A stretch of 64,000 nucleotides of DNA from Rhizoctonia solani (Eukaryota; Basidiomycota; Agaricomycetes; Cantharellales; Ceratobasidiaceae), in the NCBI RefSeq assembly GCF_016906535.1, contig NC_057376.1:124001-188000 (forward strand). Direction: 5' to 3'. Every line of letters begins with the position of its first letter. The stretch's first letter is position 1. Shown here piece by piece: positions 34,442 through 45,618 of this stretch. The position numbers were made by a program, and so were the translations under genes. The notes under the pieces are model-generated. The model made no database searches, was not told the origin of the DNA, and saw nothing but the letters and a program-made list of their open reading frames with translations.

Positions 34442-35961
34442 TGTTAAGAGTCGTGTAAGTACAGGAGTAAGAAAGAATTACTATATACAAAATGTATATG
34501 AGAATAACTAAGAACTAGTATTAAGAATCAGAATATATGCACAGAATATATGCACAATATAGGCTAGATTATCAGGAATAACAACTCCTAACAAATAGTC
34601 TAGCAACTATGAAGTGCAGGTGGTTGGTTATGTATAGTACCTTAGACTAATGTTACTTAAGCCTAAGTGACTAAGGGTATGGATACTTAAGGTCTCTGGG
34701 ATAGTATCTTAAGTAAGAGGGTTACCTGACTAATGTACAGGATTTATAGGATTTGCCTAATGAGTATAGGACTTATATATGCTTAAGTAAGACTTAAGAC
34801 TTATGGGGTTTACCTAAAATATATCTAGGATTTATGAGATATTGTAGATAAAGCTATCTACAATATAGGGGGTATGGTGGATTGAAACACCATCACCCAA
34901 TCACAACAACCCTTACAGTACCATTGCACTATACTCAATGTTGAACTCAACAACTGTGACAGTCAAGGGGCACAGGGTTGCAGTAAGTACACTAATAGGT
35001 TACCCTGTGTCTGTTGGGACTGGCCTATGGTCTTAGTGCGCCGAATAACCTCCTATGCTATTTACAGTGAGTCAATCACTAAAGTAAATGCGCAGATAAG
35101 CTGTTAAAGGCTTGTGTGTATATGTCAATATATAAGAGTGGATAAATGGATGCATTAGAAGCGTCTTCACAGGGTCCTTTTATACCCTGAGAAGGCGCAC
35201 AAACAAGTATATACATGATTGATACCAAGAGGGGGTACAGGAGGTATATGTGGCAACTGAAACACTTGAGGGAGCCAATACTTTGGTACATAGTAAACAA
35301 ACAACAGATCCTAATATTTGCCCCAAGGCAATGTTTGCCCCAAGGCATTATTTACCTGTGTGGGTCCTTAGATGTCCCAAGGCTAAGTGTTTCATCCTTG
35401 GAGTAAACAGTCCCAAAGGTAGGATACCTCTGCATTGGGTTCTTACAGTAAATGGGGCATAACTCAGCCAAATGTTGTCTGTTTTGGGAGTTTGACCCAG
35501 CGTTCTGGAGCGCACAAACATGCGCACCTAAGCGCAAGCGATTCGGCAGTGTGGGATGCCCGGGTGATGGAGAAAAGGCGCATTTAGTGCGTCGGCGCTT
35601 AAGCGCTGATTAAGCGCCGGAGCACTTGCCTATGCAACAGGGGGACCCTGAATATTTCTGTGTGTAGCCACAAGATAGAATCTTGAATAATAAATACTAC
35701 AAACAAGAAAAATATTACTTGTTACTGTTTATCTACTCAGCTGAATTTATATATTTAAATGAGTGAGAAAACAGCATATATGCAAAAGGCATCGCATATT
35801 AAGGGTATTTCTGAGCTTTGTAGGTTTTGTAAAGGTCACTATTGGATAGAGGGACCTTGAAAACCTTAGTTCGCATCTTTATCTCATTTATTTACTGTGA
35901 GATTATTAGTGTAATTAATAAAATAAGTACAGATTAAAGAAGAAATGTCATATCCATAACA
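34442..35961 (-). mobile_element. Solo LTR-like element, family N (copy N2)
   Basis: 1520 bp, plus-strand TGTTAAGAGTCGTG ... CATATCCATAACA, TSD ACAAG (34437-34441 and 35962-35966). Inverted relative to N1 and closely similar over the full length. No gene. Confidence 0.92.
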
Positions 35962-35966
35962 ACAAG

Positions 35967-37607
35967 TATGCGGAGGTGCTGCGCCATTTGCGCAACCAAG
36001 ACCAATCTGAGAGCACACATAGTCAATCCCAAGGAGCCGGCCCATTGCAAGCCCGCCAAATGCACTGAGTCACGGTGGAGGAAATTGACAAAGAGACCAA
36101 AGCGACTGAGACTAGTCAGACACGCTCACACGTTGGTAAGGGAAAGTGCAAGAAGAAGCCTAGGGAAAGGGGCAAGAAACGCAAGCAGCCAAGCCTCAGG
36201 ATGGCACTTGACAACCTAGAAAGGTTGCAAGGAGAGAAAGTTTGACCTACAGACAGCAGGGAACCCTTGGTCATGCACCAGGGAGGTGGATACCTGGAAG
36301 GACTTATCAGTCCCTTGCCAGCTCAACCTACAATGAACGCTGAGAACAATTGAGAAACTGTACCAAGGGGTGATAGGGGTGGGGCTAGAGACAAGCCTAC
36401 AACCTGTAGCAGAAGAACCAACCCACTGCTTCCTACGGTGGAGTTGCCGGTTCCATTGCATGGGCAAGGTGGTGACAGGGAACGCCCGCATACAGGCACC
36501 CCTGGAAGTGACTCAGAGCCCTCCAATTCAGACTTGCCCAACAGTGACTACAGTTTGACCAACAAGTCTATCTCCTCACAATCCACAGGGACAACAAGGC
36601 AACAAACAAGCCGCAAGTTGGAAGACATAGTCAGAAAACTCAGGAAACAGAACAAACAACTAGAGTAGAAAATTGTGACACAGGCAAGGTCAGGGTACAA
36701 GGCCCAGACGCCTTAAGCTTACAAGGGCAAGGCGGACATTGATAAATACAATATGTTTATCTTTAACTATAAACTATACTTGTCAGATACCAAGCTTAGC
36801 AACCGCAAGGCCGTCCTCTCAGTGAGCCAATTCCTTGAGGACAAGGCGGCAACATGGTACATGATGAATGTAGCGCCAGACCCTGAAGCTTATACAATGG
36901 AAACAATATATGTTGGACTTTACAAATATTGTTTCCCCCCCGACTTCAAGGAGGAGGTGCGACGTCAGTATAACCAGAAGCAGCAAGGGGACCTGAGCAT
37001 TCAGGACTACTTTGCCAAGCTGGCTAGGCTCCGTTGCAGACTTAGGGATATTGACAATAGACAACATGTTCTGAGAATCTGGGAAGGCGCCGCACAGTAT
37101 ATTAAGATTGAATGGGCTCTAAAATACATGCAGCCGGAAACTACAGACATAGATACACTGCAAGAAGCGGCATTGGCAGCAGAAAGGGCGCATAAGATCA
37201 AACAGAAAATTGAAAGGTTGGGAAACAACAAGGGAAATCCACAGAAGGAGCGGTTGCGTAGCCCTCCCAGGAAGAACAACCGCTGTCCTAATTACAGAAG
37301 CTTGGCTAATGGATTGAACAGGAGGAACCGCAACCATAGAAGCGGGAGCTACAATGGTAATGGTAACAGGACAGACAAGCGCCAAGACAAGAATAGACAC
37401 AAAATGCAAGAAGGAGGGCGCAAAGAGGCAAACACGAGGAGGGAGAAACTCACAAATGAAGAACAAGACAGACTAAAGGCCGCCGGGCTATGCTACGTGT
37501 GCCAGAGGTTGGGACATCTGGCCCGGGACTGCCCAAAGCTCCACAAGGCAAAGCCGTTGCATATATGTGCAAACGTGGTTAAAATCAGACCCAAAGAGAA
37601 GGTCTGA
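35967..37607 (+). pseudogene. B gag, capsid and zinc knuckle part
   Basis: Same frame as the N-terminal part. The best part is from 36720: KADIDKYNMFIFNYKLYL, then FLEDKAATWYMMN, KEEVRRQYNQKQQGDLSIQD (a retrotransposon gag capsid signature) and zinc knuckle CYVCQRLGHLARDC. In-frame stops at 36066, 36243 and 36351 (TGA), 36666 (TAG) and 36714 (TAA) break the first third. It ends with a TGA at 37605-37607 directly in front of pol in the same frame. That TGA may be a mutated Arg codon, or a natural gag terminator with read-through. Confidence 0.8.
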
Positions 37608-40600
37608 GTCTTGTCGGTCATGCTCAAGGAGTTGGACAAACTTACCCGGCTGAGAGACAGGGTCAAAGTGAACACTGTTTGCGTAGGGCAAAAGAACAAT
37701 GCCACAACAAAGCACATAGAGCGCAATGTGGTCAAGATCAAAGACAACACACACAAAGTGCCCAACACGCTGGTGGTCAAAGCAAAGATAGAAGGCAAGT
37801 CAGTACGAGTACTGCTGGACTCTGGGTGCCAAACTGACCTAATTTTGTCAACGCTGGTCAATCAGCTCAAACTAGATAAGACGGCGCTGACAAAACTGCT
37901 GCAAGTTCAGCTGGCAATGGTGGGGTTGCAAGGAACTTTACACTATTGTGCACAGGCCAGAATAGAATATCAGACAGTGAACAAAAACCGTCAGTTTGAC
38001 GTAGGGAACTTAGATAACTACGACGTGATATTGGGCACGCCGTTCTTATTTCAGCACAGCGTGAGATTGAGTTTCAACCTGTACGGCGTATACATTGGAT
38101 CAAACAAAGCGCTGCCATTAGACGGAGACCATGTTCTACAGATAAATTCACTATCTACAGAGATTGTGGGTACAAGGATGGCTGAGCTGCGTGAGATGCT
38201 CAGGGAGGAGGCGGCAGAAGTATGCAAGCCAGTGAATGGGACAATCCTGTTGCCACCTATGAGAGCAATCAATCACAGGATACCACTGATAGACAAGACA
38301 AAAGTGTATAAGTTCCAACCGTCCAGATGCCCAGAAGCGCTTAAGAGTCAGTTTGAGTTGAAGGCATGTAACTACCTGGAGTTGGGACAGTGGAAGCATA
38401 GCACAGGATCAAACACAATCCCCATGCTATTCCTGCCAAAGAAGAAGGATGGAAAGGTGGAACTACAAACTGTACTAGACAAGCGCAAGCAGAATGCAAA
38501 CACGGTTAAGCTGGCGTCACCCCTGCTGCTCCCCAAGGACATCCTGTCCAAGGTTAGTAGACACCAATACAAGATGCTATTAGATGGGAAGGATGCTTAC
38601 AAACAGATACACGTGGTCAAGGATGACGTGCACAAGACATTATTCCACACGCCAATGGGTACAATGGTCAGTCGCGTGATGCAGCAAGGCAATTGCAATG
38701 CCGGGGCAACATACCAAGCATTAATGAATCACATATTTGCGCCGTACATTGGGGTATTTATGTTTGTATACCTGGACAATATTGTGATATTCTCAGACAC
38801 GCTGGAGGAACATGTAAAGCATATACGTACCATACTGAGAGTACTCAAACAAGAGAGATTATTCCTGAGCCCTAACAAGATGCAGTTCCTAGGAGGAACT
38901 GCACATCTTGGGACACATAGTGGACAAGCAGGGCATTTGAATGGACCCGCACAAGGTGGACTCCGTGTCAAAATGGAAGACGCCCAAGAGTAAGGAGCAG
39001 CTTGCAAGCTTTCTGGGAGCGGTGGGATACTTGGCCCCAAATTGTCCAGGAATACGGATACCAATGGCACCATTGGCAAAGCGCGCAAGCAGAAACACGC
39101 TATTCCGCTGGGGCGGACTGGAAGAGCGGGCATTCTGCGAAGTGATACAGCTTGTAGAAGAATACAGGGACAAACATTGGGTAGCACTGAGATACAGGCC
39201 GGGAGAGGACCCAATATACCTGATAACGGACGCAAGCCTAACCAGAGCAAGCAGACTGGTCAGCCAAGGGAAGGAATGGCAGACGGCTGCAGTAGCAGCC
39301 TTCTGGTTGGCTAAGTTCACAACAGCGCAACAGAACTACACGGTGACAGAACAGGAGGCCCTGGCCATAGTAGCATCACTGGCCAAGTTCCAGCCACTAC
39401 TGTATGGCATGAAGTTCAAAGTACTCACCAACCACAAGGCGCTGGAGTTCTTGCTAACCCAGAAGGAACTGAACGCGCGCCAAGTTAGATGGTTAGAAAC
39501 AATAAATGAATTCAACTGCACTATTAGATACATCAAGGGATCCCAGAACGTGCTGGCGGACGCACTTTCTAGGATATACAGTGAAGACAAAAAGGGAACG
39601 GAACAGGCGGCAAGTGAATACATGGCGGACATAGATGGAAACAACACAACGGGGAATGCGCATACACCCACCGTACAGTTAACGCGACCTGTGATCACAG
39701 GTATGGCAGCCAAAGTAGCGGCCAAGAGCCAAGTAACATTGGAAGGGGTGAGGCAAAACCCAGCTTGTAAACGTGTGGCGCTGGAACAATACAACCCAGA
39801 AATCCCGGGAAGGGGCAATTACGGAAGAATTGGGACAAGAGCCCCAAAGAGAAGAGGCACCGCTGATAAAGCAAATTGGGACCCTGATAGAAGGGAAGAA
39901 TTTGATGAGATCATGAATGGGTCAACAGAAGCTGGGAGTGAAACACGCAAGACTGAATCAATGAGCTCACCAGCAAGCATTGAGCTGGAGGGCAGGAATA
40001 CTACAGGAAACAAAGTAGACCCAATGGACAGATCAGACCACAGGCACATAACACAGCTAGTGAGCAAAATAGACATAGTGAGCGCAATAGCAGAAGGATA
40101 CAAGAAGGACAAACACTACAAGAAAATAATTGAGGAACCATTGCAATTTCCTCAGTTTGAACTCCGCAAGGAACTAATATACTTTAGCAAGCACAGTTGA
40201 TTGTATCTATGTGTGCCAAATACAACAAGCAGGGATTGGCATATCTGCACTCTGTTAATCTTGCACGCTCACTCAATGGTATTGCATCTGGGATACAAAA
40301 AGACATATGCATACATGCGCAAAAGTCTATACTGGAAAGGAATGGCAAATGACACAAAGCGTTTCTGCAATGCATGTGTATCATGCGCGTTGTCCAAGAC
40401 ATGAACACAGAAGCCATACGGGCTGTTGAAGCCATTGCCAATACCAAAGTACCCATGGGCACAGGTTGGGGTAGACTTCTTTGGACCATTACCCAAATCA
40501 ACCACATTGCTAGGAACATTTGACATGATATGTGCTGTGATAGATCACCTAACGTGTATGACGCATTTGATACCTACCAGGTTGGACTACACCGCTTGCA

Positions 40601-42048
40601 ACATGGCAGAAGTGTTCCACGCAAATGTATTCAGGCTACACAGAATACCAGAAATCATAATTAGAGATCAAGACAAGCTATTTACATCAATATTCTGGCA
40701 GACATTCTATAGCCTGACTGGTACTGAGATCAGATTATTGTCCGCATTCCACCCACAAACAGACAGGATGATGGAATGATTAATACAAAGCATGTCAGGA
40801 ATAATACGCGTGTGCGTAAACCCGGCCCTGAGGGACTGGGCACTCAAGCTACCCAGCATAGAGTTTGCAATAAACTCAGCAAGGTCAGAAACAATGGGAT
40901 TCAGTCTGTTTTTGCTGAACTACGGACGCGTACCTAGACCAATGTTAGTGAGAACCAGGACGGACATGCACGGTGTGCGCAAAGCAGCGCGTAATATCAA
41001 ATACGCACTAATGATAGCGCACAACGCAATCATAGGAGCGCGTGTGAGCCAGATGGTTGAGTCAAATCAACACCAAAGGCCATCACCCTTCAAGCAGGGC
41101 AATTGGGTCTATGTGAGCACAAAGAATATGTGCGTACCAATGGGAAAGCCCCACAAGCTATTGGCACAATGGATTGGGCTGGTAGTAATTGATGGAGTGG
41201 TAAAAGAAGGAGCCACCTACCATGTGGAGCTCCCAGAGGACCTCAGGCAGCAGGGGATCAAGGCAATATTCCATGTGTTGCTACTCAAGCCGCATATACC
41301 CTACAAGGACCGCAGGTTCCCAGGGAGGAACTACAAGCAAATTGCATTGTTGGAAGCCAATGACAACAAATGGGCAGTAGAGAAAATAGTAGGGCATTGT
41401 GGCAAGGGTAGTAATGCAGCGTTCAAGATAGTGTGGCAAACTGGGGACCACACATGGGAAATGTACCGTGTGGTTAGGCACTTAGAAGCACTCAAGCAAT
41501 ACTTTGGAGCCATAGGGGTCAAACAAGCTAGGGACCTACCTTGGGCAGAAGGGGGAGACACACCCTATGATGAGCTTAGTGATAGCGGGTCTGAAACCCT
41601 GGAGGGCGCAAGCATATGCATACTTAAGGAGGGAGACCCAGAGTACAAGCACCTCACCACACCACTGTTGCATATCAAGCTCACTGAATTACTATCACTA
41701 TACAAAAGATGCCCCAAGGCCAACGCCAGCAACGTAGTTGGGACCACAACCAACAACAAGACAAACCACCAGCGTATCAACAGGACCAGTACAACCAAGT
41801 CAATCCTGGGTTACTGCGGCTGCTCAACACCATTGCGCAGACCAGCCTCAAAACTGTCCAAGCCTGTAACCCCCAAGTACAGCAAAGAGGCCAACAAGGG
41901 GGCATGGGGACACGCCCAAGATATCAGCACCATTACCTGCATGTTGGTAGAGGGCAGCTGGACCTGTACAAAGGAAGGCGCTTTAGACAAAGAAGAACTC
42001 AACCTAGTGCTAGGCCAAGGAGTAGATTGTCCACACGTAGCGCCTTGA
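37608..42048 (+). pseudogene. B pol: protease, RT, RNase H, integrase
   Basis: Protease VLLDSGCQTDLIL. RT with LFLPKKKDGKVELQ, MLLDGKDAYKQIHV and active site FVYLDNIVIF (YLDN). A one-base shift near 38890 moves the frame. RNase H: ITDASLT (region 39230) and NYTVTEQEALAI, GSQNVLADALSRI. Integrase: HAHSMVLHLGYKK ... CNACVSC, GVDFFGPL, IRDQDKLFTS, AFHPQTDRMME. A chromo-like C-terminus follows (VEKIVGHCGKGSNAAFKIVW, TWEM). TGA stops at 38938, 40198, 40402, 40777 and 42046 stand where Arg fits the family. The element is dead by many point changes but colinear. Confidence 0.87.
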
Positions 42049-42993
42049 CCAAGCAAGGCCGTAGCTTGTCAACTACCAGGGGAAGCAGCCTCTCCCCTGA
42101 GCGGAACGGAAGTGAACAACAAGGAAGAAAGCAAGTACGTACCAAGCATTTGCCCAATACTAGGGCCATTGTTAGAACCTGAGCCTCTACCCCTTTGAAT
42201 TCCCAGAGCGCTAGCCAATCCAGCTCCAACAACGCTACTGGATCCAATCAAGAGAGTACCATTGAACCCACCACTCCAACCGGCACCAGACCCAAACCAG
42301 AGGGGCGCAATTGGGCTCCAAATCAACAATCTGTTGTCAAAGGTAACCCAGGCTATCAGAACTGTTGAGAACTTGATATCAGTGACCAAGACCCTCAACA
42401 AGCGCATCAAGAGGACTCACCAGCGCATTGTGGACAGGGAGTGGGACATCATGGAAGATATGTCAAGGATTGTACTACAGGCTCTAAGGATAGGGGACAA
42501 ACCAAGGATTGGCAATGCAAGCTACCCTCAGGAACTACTAAGGCAAGCCTATCTGGTGCCTCTGTACATGCCAGAGACCACAGAACAAGCAATCAACAAC
42601 CTCATACTGGGGATTGAAGAACACTGGTTGACAATCAGGGGGAACAAGGCAACTTTGAGACATTACGTGCTGTTGTGGCTCCCAAATCCAGCATTGGAGA
42701 AGACAAGGCCAATTCCAACAACAGAAGCAACGGCGGGCCCAAGCCATCTGCAACAGAGCAAGACAATCCAGACGTTAGGGACGCAACCAACCACGTTGCC
42801 AAGTGGACAACCCTTGGACCCAACATCAAGATGCGCAACGCTGGGAATGGACTCAAGACCCTTGAGCAGGAACAGCCTTGCTTCTCACCACGCAAGCTCA
42901 AGCTCAAGCAATTGTTGGTATGTAGAAGGACTGATCAAGTCAAAAGGAAAGGGGAAGGGAAGGGCACTGGAGGAGATGGAGAAAAGTGACTGA
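41709..42993 (+). CDS. Extra coding region downstream of B integrase, function unknown
   Basis: Two frames are used. From 41709 a Gln/Arg-rich frame (MPQGQRQQRSWDHNQQQ, then NPGLLRLLNTIAQTSLKTVQ) is open to 42182 while the pol frame is also open to 42048, a 340-base overlap. From 42262 a frame continues to 42993, with a helical charged region (VTQAIRTVENLISVTKTLNK, RIVDREWDIMEDM), LVPLYMPETTEQAINNLIL, then a Pro/Ser tail and a basic end SKGKGKGRALEEM. It is unlike any pol domain I know. It may be an accessory (ORF3-like) product or a long pol extension broken by an indel. Confidence 0.5.
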
Positions 42994-43020
42994 GACAGCT
43001 GCAACCATCTGGAGGGCAAG

Positions 43021-43221
43021 TGTAAGGGTTACGCTATCACTGTAGGTCTAGCTCTGGTGTATGTGTTACCCTTACAATACACCATTACCTCTCTTTATGT
43101 TACACTTGTACCCGGTGCTCTGTTCAGGCTGATTACTAACTATATACGTTCATTTGGTTTCTTCTGTTTACGCATGTATTGACTTGGGCACCTTATAAGG
43201 TCCCAGGACTTTGACCCTCTC
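43021..43221 (+). repeat. B 3' LTR, first part
   Basis: TGTAAGGGTTACGC onward, cut by E at 43222; the last 113 bp are at 49931-50043 and end AGAGACCTTACA. Differences from the 5' LTR (GCATGTATTGACTTGG against GCATGTATCAACCCAGG, for example) are all transitions. Confidence 0.92.
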
Positions 43222-43345
43222 TGTCATGAGCCACACCCCTATTGTGCCCTCTATTCACATACCAGGGCACTCATGGTACACACTACGGCCACCGGAAACA
43301 CGCATATACTCGCACTTATGCACTCAGAACCCCCAGGTTCCCACA

Positions 43346-43907
43346 TGTCATAACCTCCTAACAGATACCATTGGATTTGCACGTTTTTTCTGATATTTTT
43401 AGTATTTTTTACGGACTTGATATCTTTTGTTTTTCAATCACGTGATCTCGGCGCTTATTATGCCGAGATGCCGCGCCGAGATGCCGTGCCAAGGGCGCTT
43501 AGGAGAAATCCACGCTTCTGCGCAGCCCGCAGCACGCTTCTCATTTGTCTTAGCTACTTCTTTCTCTCACGCGCACAGACCATGTAGATAGTGTGCTTTG
43601 TCTATATATACAGCAGGGAAATTGCTTGGAGACACCAAGTCGATTTTACCTCGTCTCATATTCATTGAGGAGGATAACCAGCCAGCTAAAGTAGTCAGCC
43701 CCCATTCGTCACCAGTAGTTGAACCCCTTACTTAACCTATCACACCTCCCAGGCCTAAGGCCCCCTCGCAGTAGTATAGATAGTAGACCACCTTAAGCGG
43801 TAGTAAGATAGCCTAGTTTAGCAGTAGATTACCTTGTTGCCTGTAGTAGTACGGCCCTAAGCGCCCGCTCCCACCAGCGAGTACCCACCTTACAGTGGTG
43901 TACGACA
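43346..43907 (+). repeat. D 5' LTR
   Basis: TGTCATAACCTCC ... GTACGACA. Contains CACGTG (43439-43444), GGCGCTTAT (43450-43458), an array of GCCGAGATGCCGC-type repeats (43461-43490), TATATATA (43603-43610) and AAGTCGATTTTAC (43637-43649), which is complementary to the primer-binding site. Confidence 0.96.
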
Positions 43908-44427
43908 TTGTAAAATCGACTTCTTGTAGGCTTGATCAACAAACAAGAGGAACTCCCGTACTAGCACGAGGGAAAACGGGTGATCAGACTTGCCTTTCAG
44001 CTTTAATAATCAAACAGCTGTCGGTCCCACCCAGTACCAAATTGCTATAAGGCGGACAGTCTCTAATCGTCCGCATACCACGTGTCTCACCGGAACACAG
44101 CAGTTAGCGATCCTAGACAGCTGAACCACCCGCTTGCAAAAAACCCGCTCGTATCACGATTGCCAGATCTGTTGATTTGTTGTAGGGATTGTTCAACGCT
44201 AGGTGTTTGACGCAAGGATTTAGCGTTCACACACTGCGCAAAAACCGCTCATAAGTCCTGAATCAGGCATCTCTCTCCCCCACGCCGTCTCCACCATACC
44301 ATCCACACGCTCTGGCGCCCCTCACCCCTACTCTTGCCCTTCCAGCCGCTCCAGCCGACGTTCCATTCCAACCCATTCCCAACCACCCTCTCGCAGCGCA
44401 TCTCCCACTTTGCAAGACTTGCCAGGG
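43908..44427 (+). other. D leader with self-priming primer-binding site
   Basis: Starts TTGTAAAATCGACTTC; GTAAAATCGACTT (43910-43922) is the 13-base exact complement of LTR 43637-43649. The rest is a non-coding leader, GC-balanced, shared with H and partly with A. The open frame before the gag ATG lacks an ATG. Confidence 0.65.
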
Positions 44428-45618
44428 ATGGAACCGGAGCCAACCCTTACCACTCTCCTCAAGGCTATCCAAGCCCTCTCCACACAAGTTGGGTCCCTCC
44501 AGGACCAAGTCAAGTCTCAAGGCGAGCAAATCACTCAGCTCACCGCCTTATGCAAGGAGACCAACAACCTCGTTGGAGACAAGGACCAGGGCGGAGCCCA
44601 AACAAAGCCTGGCCCATTGACTGGGCCTATCACTCCTCCCACCCACACGGGAGGAGAAGCCCACACTCCAGCAACGATTAGGCCTGGACTCAAGGCCCCC
44701 TTTTGACCATCAAGGGGCACAGGTTTTGATTCAGAAGACGAGGAAGAGCCAAGGCACCCCAAAAGGGAGCCTCAAGGAACGCCTAAACGGCACTTAGGGT
44801 CCCTAACCCCCTTTGACGCAGGATCCAGCGTAAAACGGCCTAAAATGGACCTCCCCGACCCATATAAGGGAGACACCAGGGGCCGCAAAGCCACCCAGTG
44901 GCTAGACAGAATGATGCTCTGGGTAGCCCTCCACCGGGACCAATTCAACAAGGAGGAGCAGATGGTTGTGTGGATCCTCTACCACATGACCGATAAGGCC
45001 GCAGACTGGGCGCTTCCCATCATTGGGGCAATCATCAAGGGAGAAGGGAACCCTCCGACCACCATCCAGGCCCTAACGGGCAAATTCAAAGAAGCATTTG
45101 CCGATCCAGATGCCAAGAGGGCCGCCGCCAGGAAAATTGCGGCACTCTCCCAAACCACCACAACCTCCAAGTACGTCACGGAGTTCCGCAATCTCATGGC
45201 GGAATTAGACTGGAACAAGGAAGCCTACATCGCGCAGTTCACGCGAGGACTCCACTGGAAGGTGAAGGAACTGCTATCAACAAAAGATAGCGTTCCTGAC
45301 GAACTCAAAGCAATTTTTGCGGCTTCCATAAAAATTGACAACATACGCCGCAAAAACAAGGAGAACCGCCCAAAAAAGGCACCCGCCAAGTCCCCGGCCA
45401 CCGTGGCCACTACCTCCACCACTACCACCCAACGGGTCCGCCTCTCAGAGGACCCCAATTACGTCACCCCAGAAGAAAGGGACCGCCGCCGCGCATCTGG
45501 GCTATGCGTGAAATGCGGACAAAAGGGCCACGACATCAAGCAGTGTCCAAATGGGTGGAAGGCCACAATCAAGGAGGTGGCTAAGGTTGCTGAGGATGTC
45601 GAGTCGGGAAAAGATTGA
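44428..45618 (+). pseudogene. D gag
   Basis: ATG at 44428 (MEPEPTLTTLLKA). An N-terminal coiled coil (STQVGSLQDQVKSQGEQIT) leads through a Pro/Gly linker to a TGA at 44704-44706 (codon 93; H has Arg here). The capsid follows: MDLPDPYKGDTRGRKATQWL, then FADPDAKRAAARKIAALSQ and FTRGLHWKVKELL. The zinc knuckle is CVKCGQKGHDIKQC, and the TGA stop is at 45616-45618. 396 codons in total. The packaging and capsid function is as in all Ty3 gags. With the single TGA the full protein would need read-through or trans supply. Confidence 0.9.
45606..45612 (+). promoter_or_regulatory. Putative -1 frameshift heptamer of D
   Basis: G GGA AAA in gag frame (TCG GGA AAA GAT TGA), the canonical X XXY YYZ form, six bases before the gag stop; pol lies in the -1 frame and is open from here. 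Confidence 0.7.

Noticed and set aside
43461..43490. Repeated GCCGAGATGC units as a CRISPR-like or satellite array
   Set aside because: Only three short units inside an LTR, no spacers, eukaryotic context; kept as part of the LTR regulatory region.
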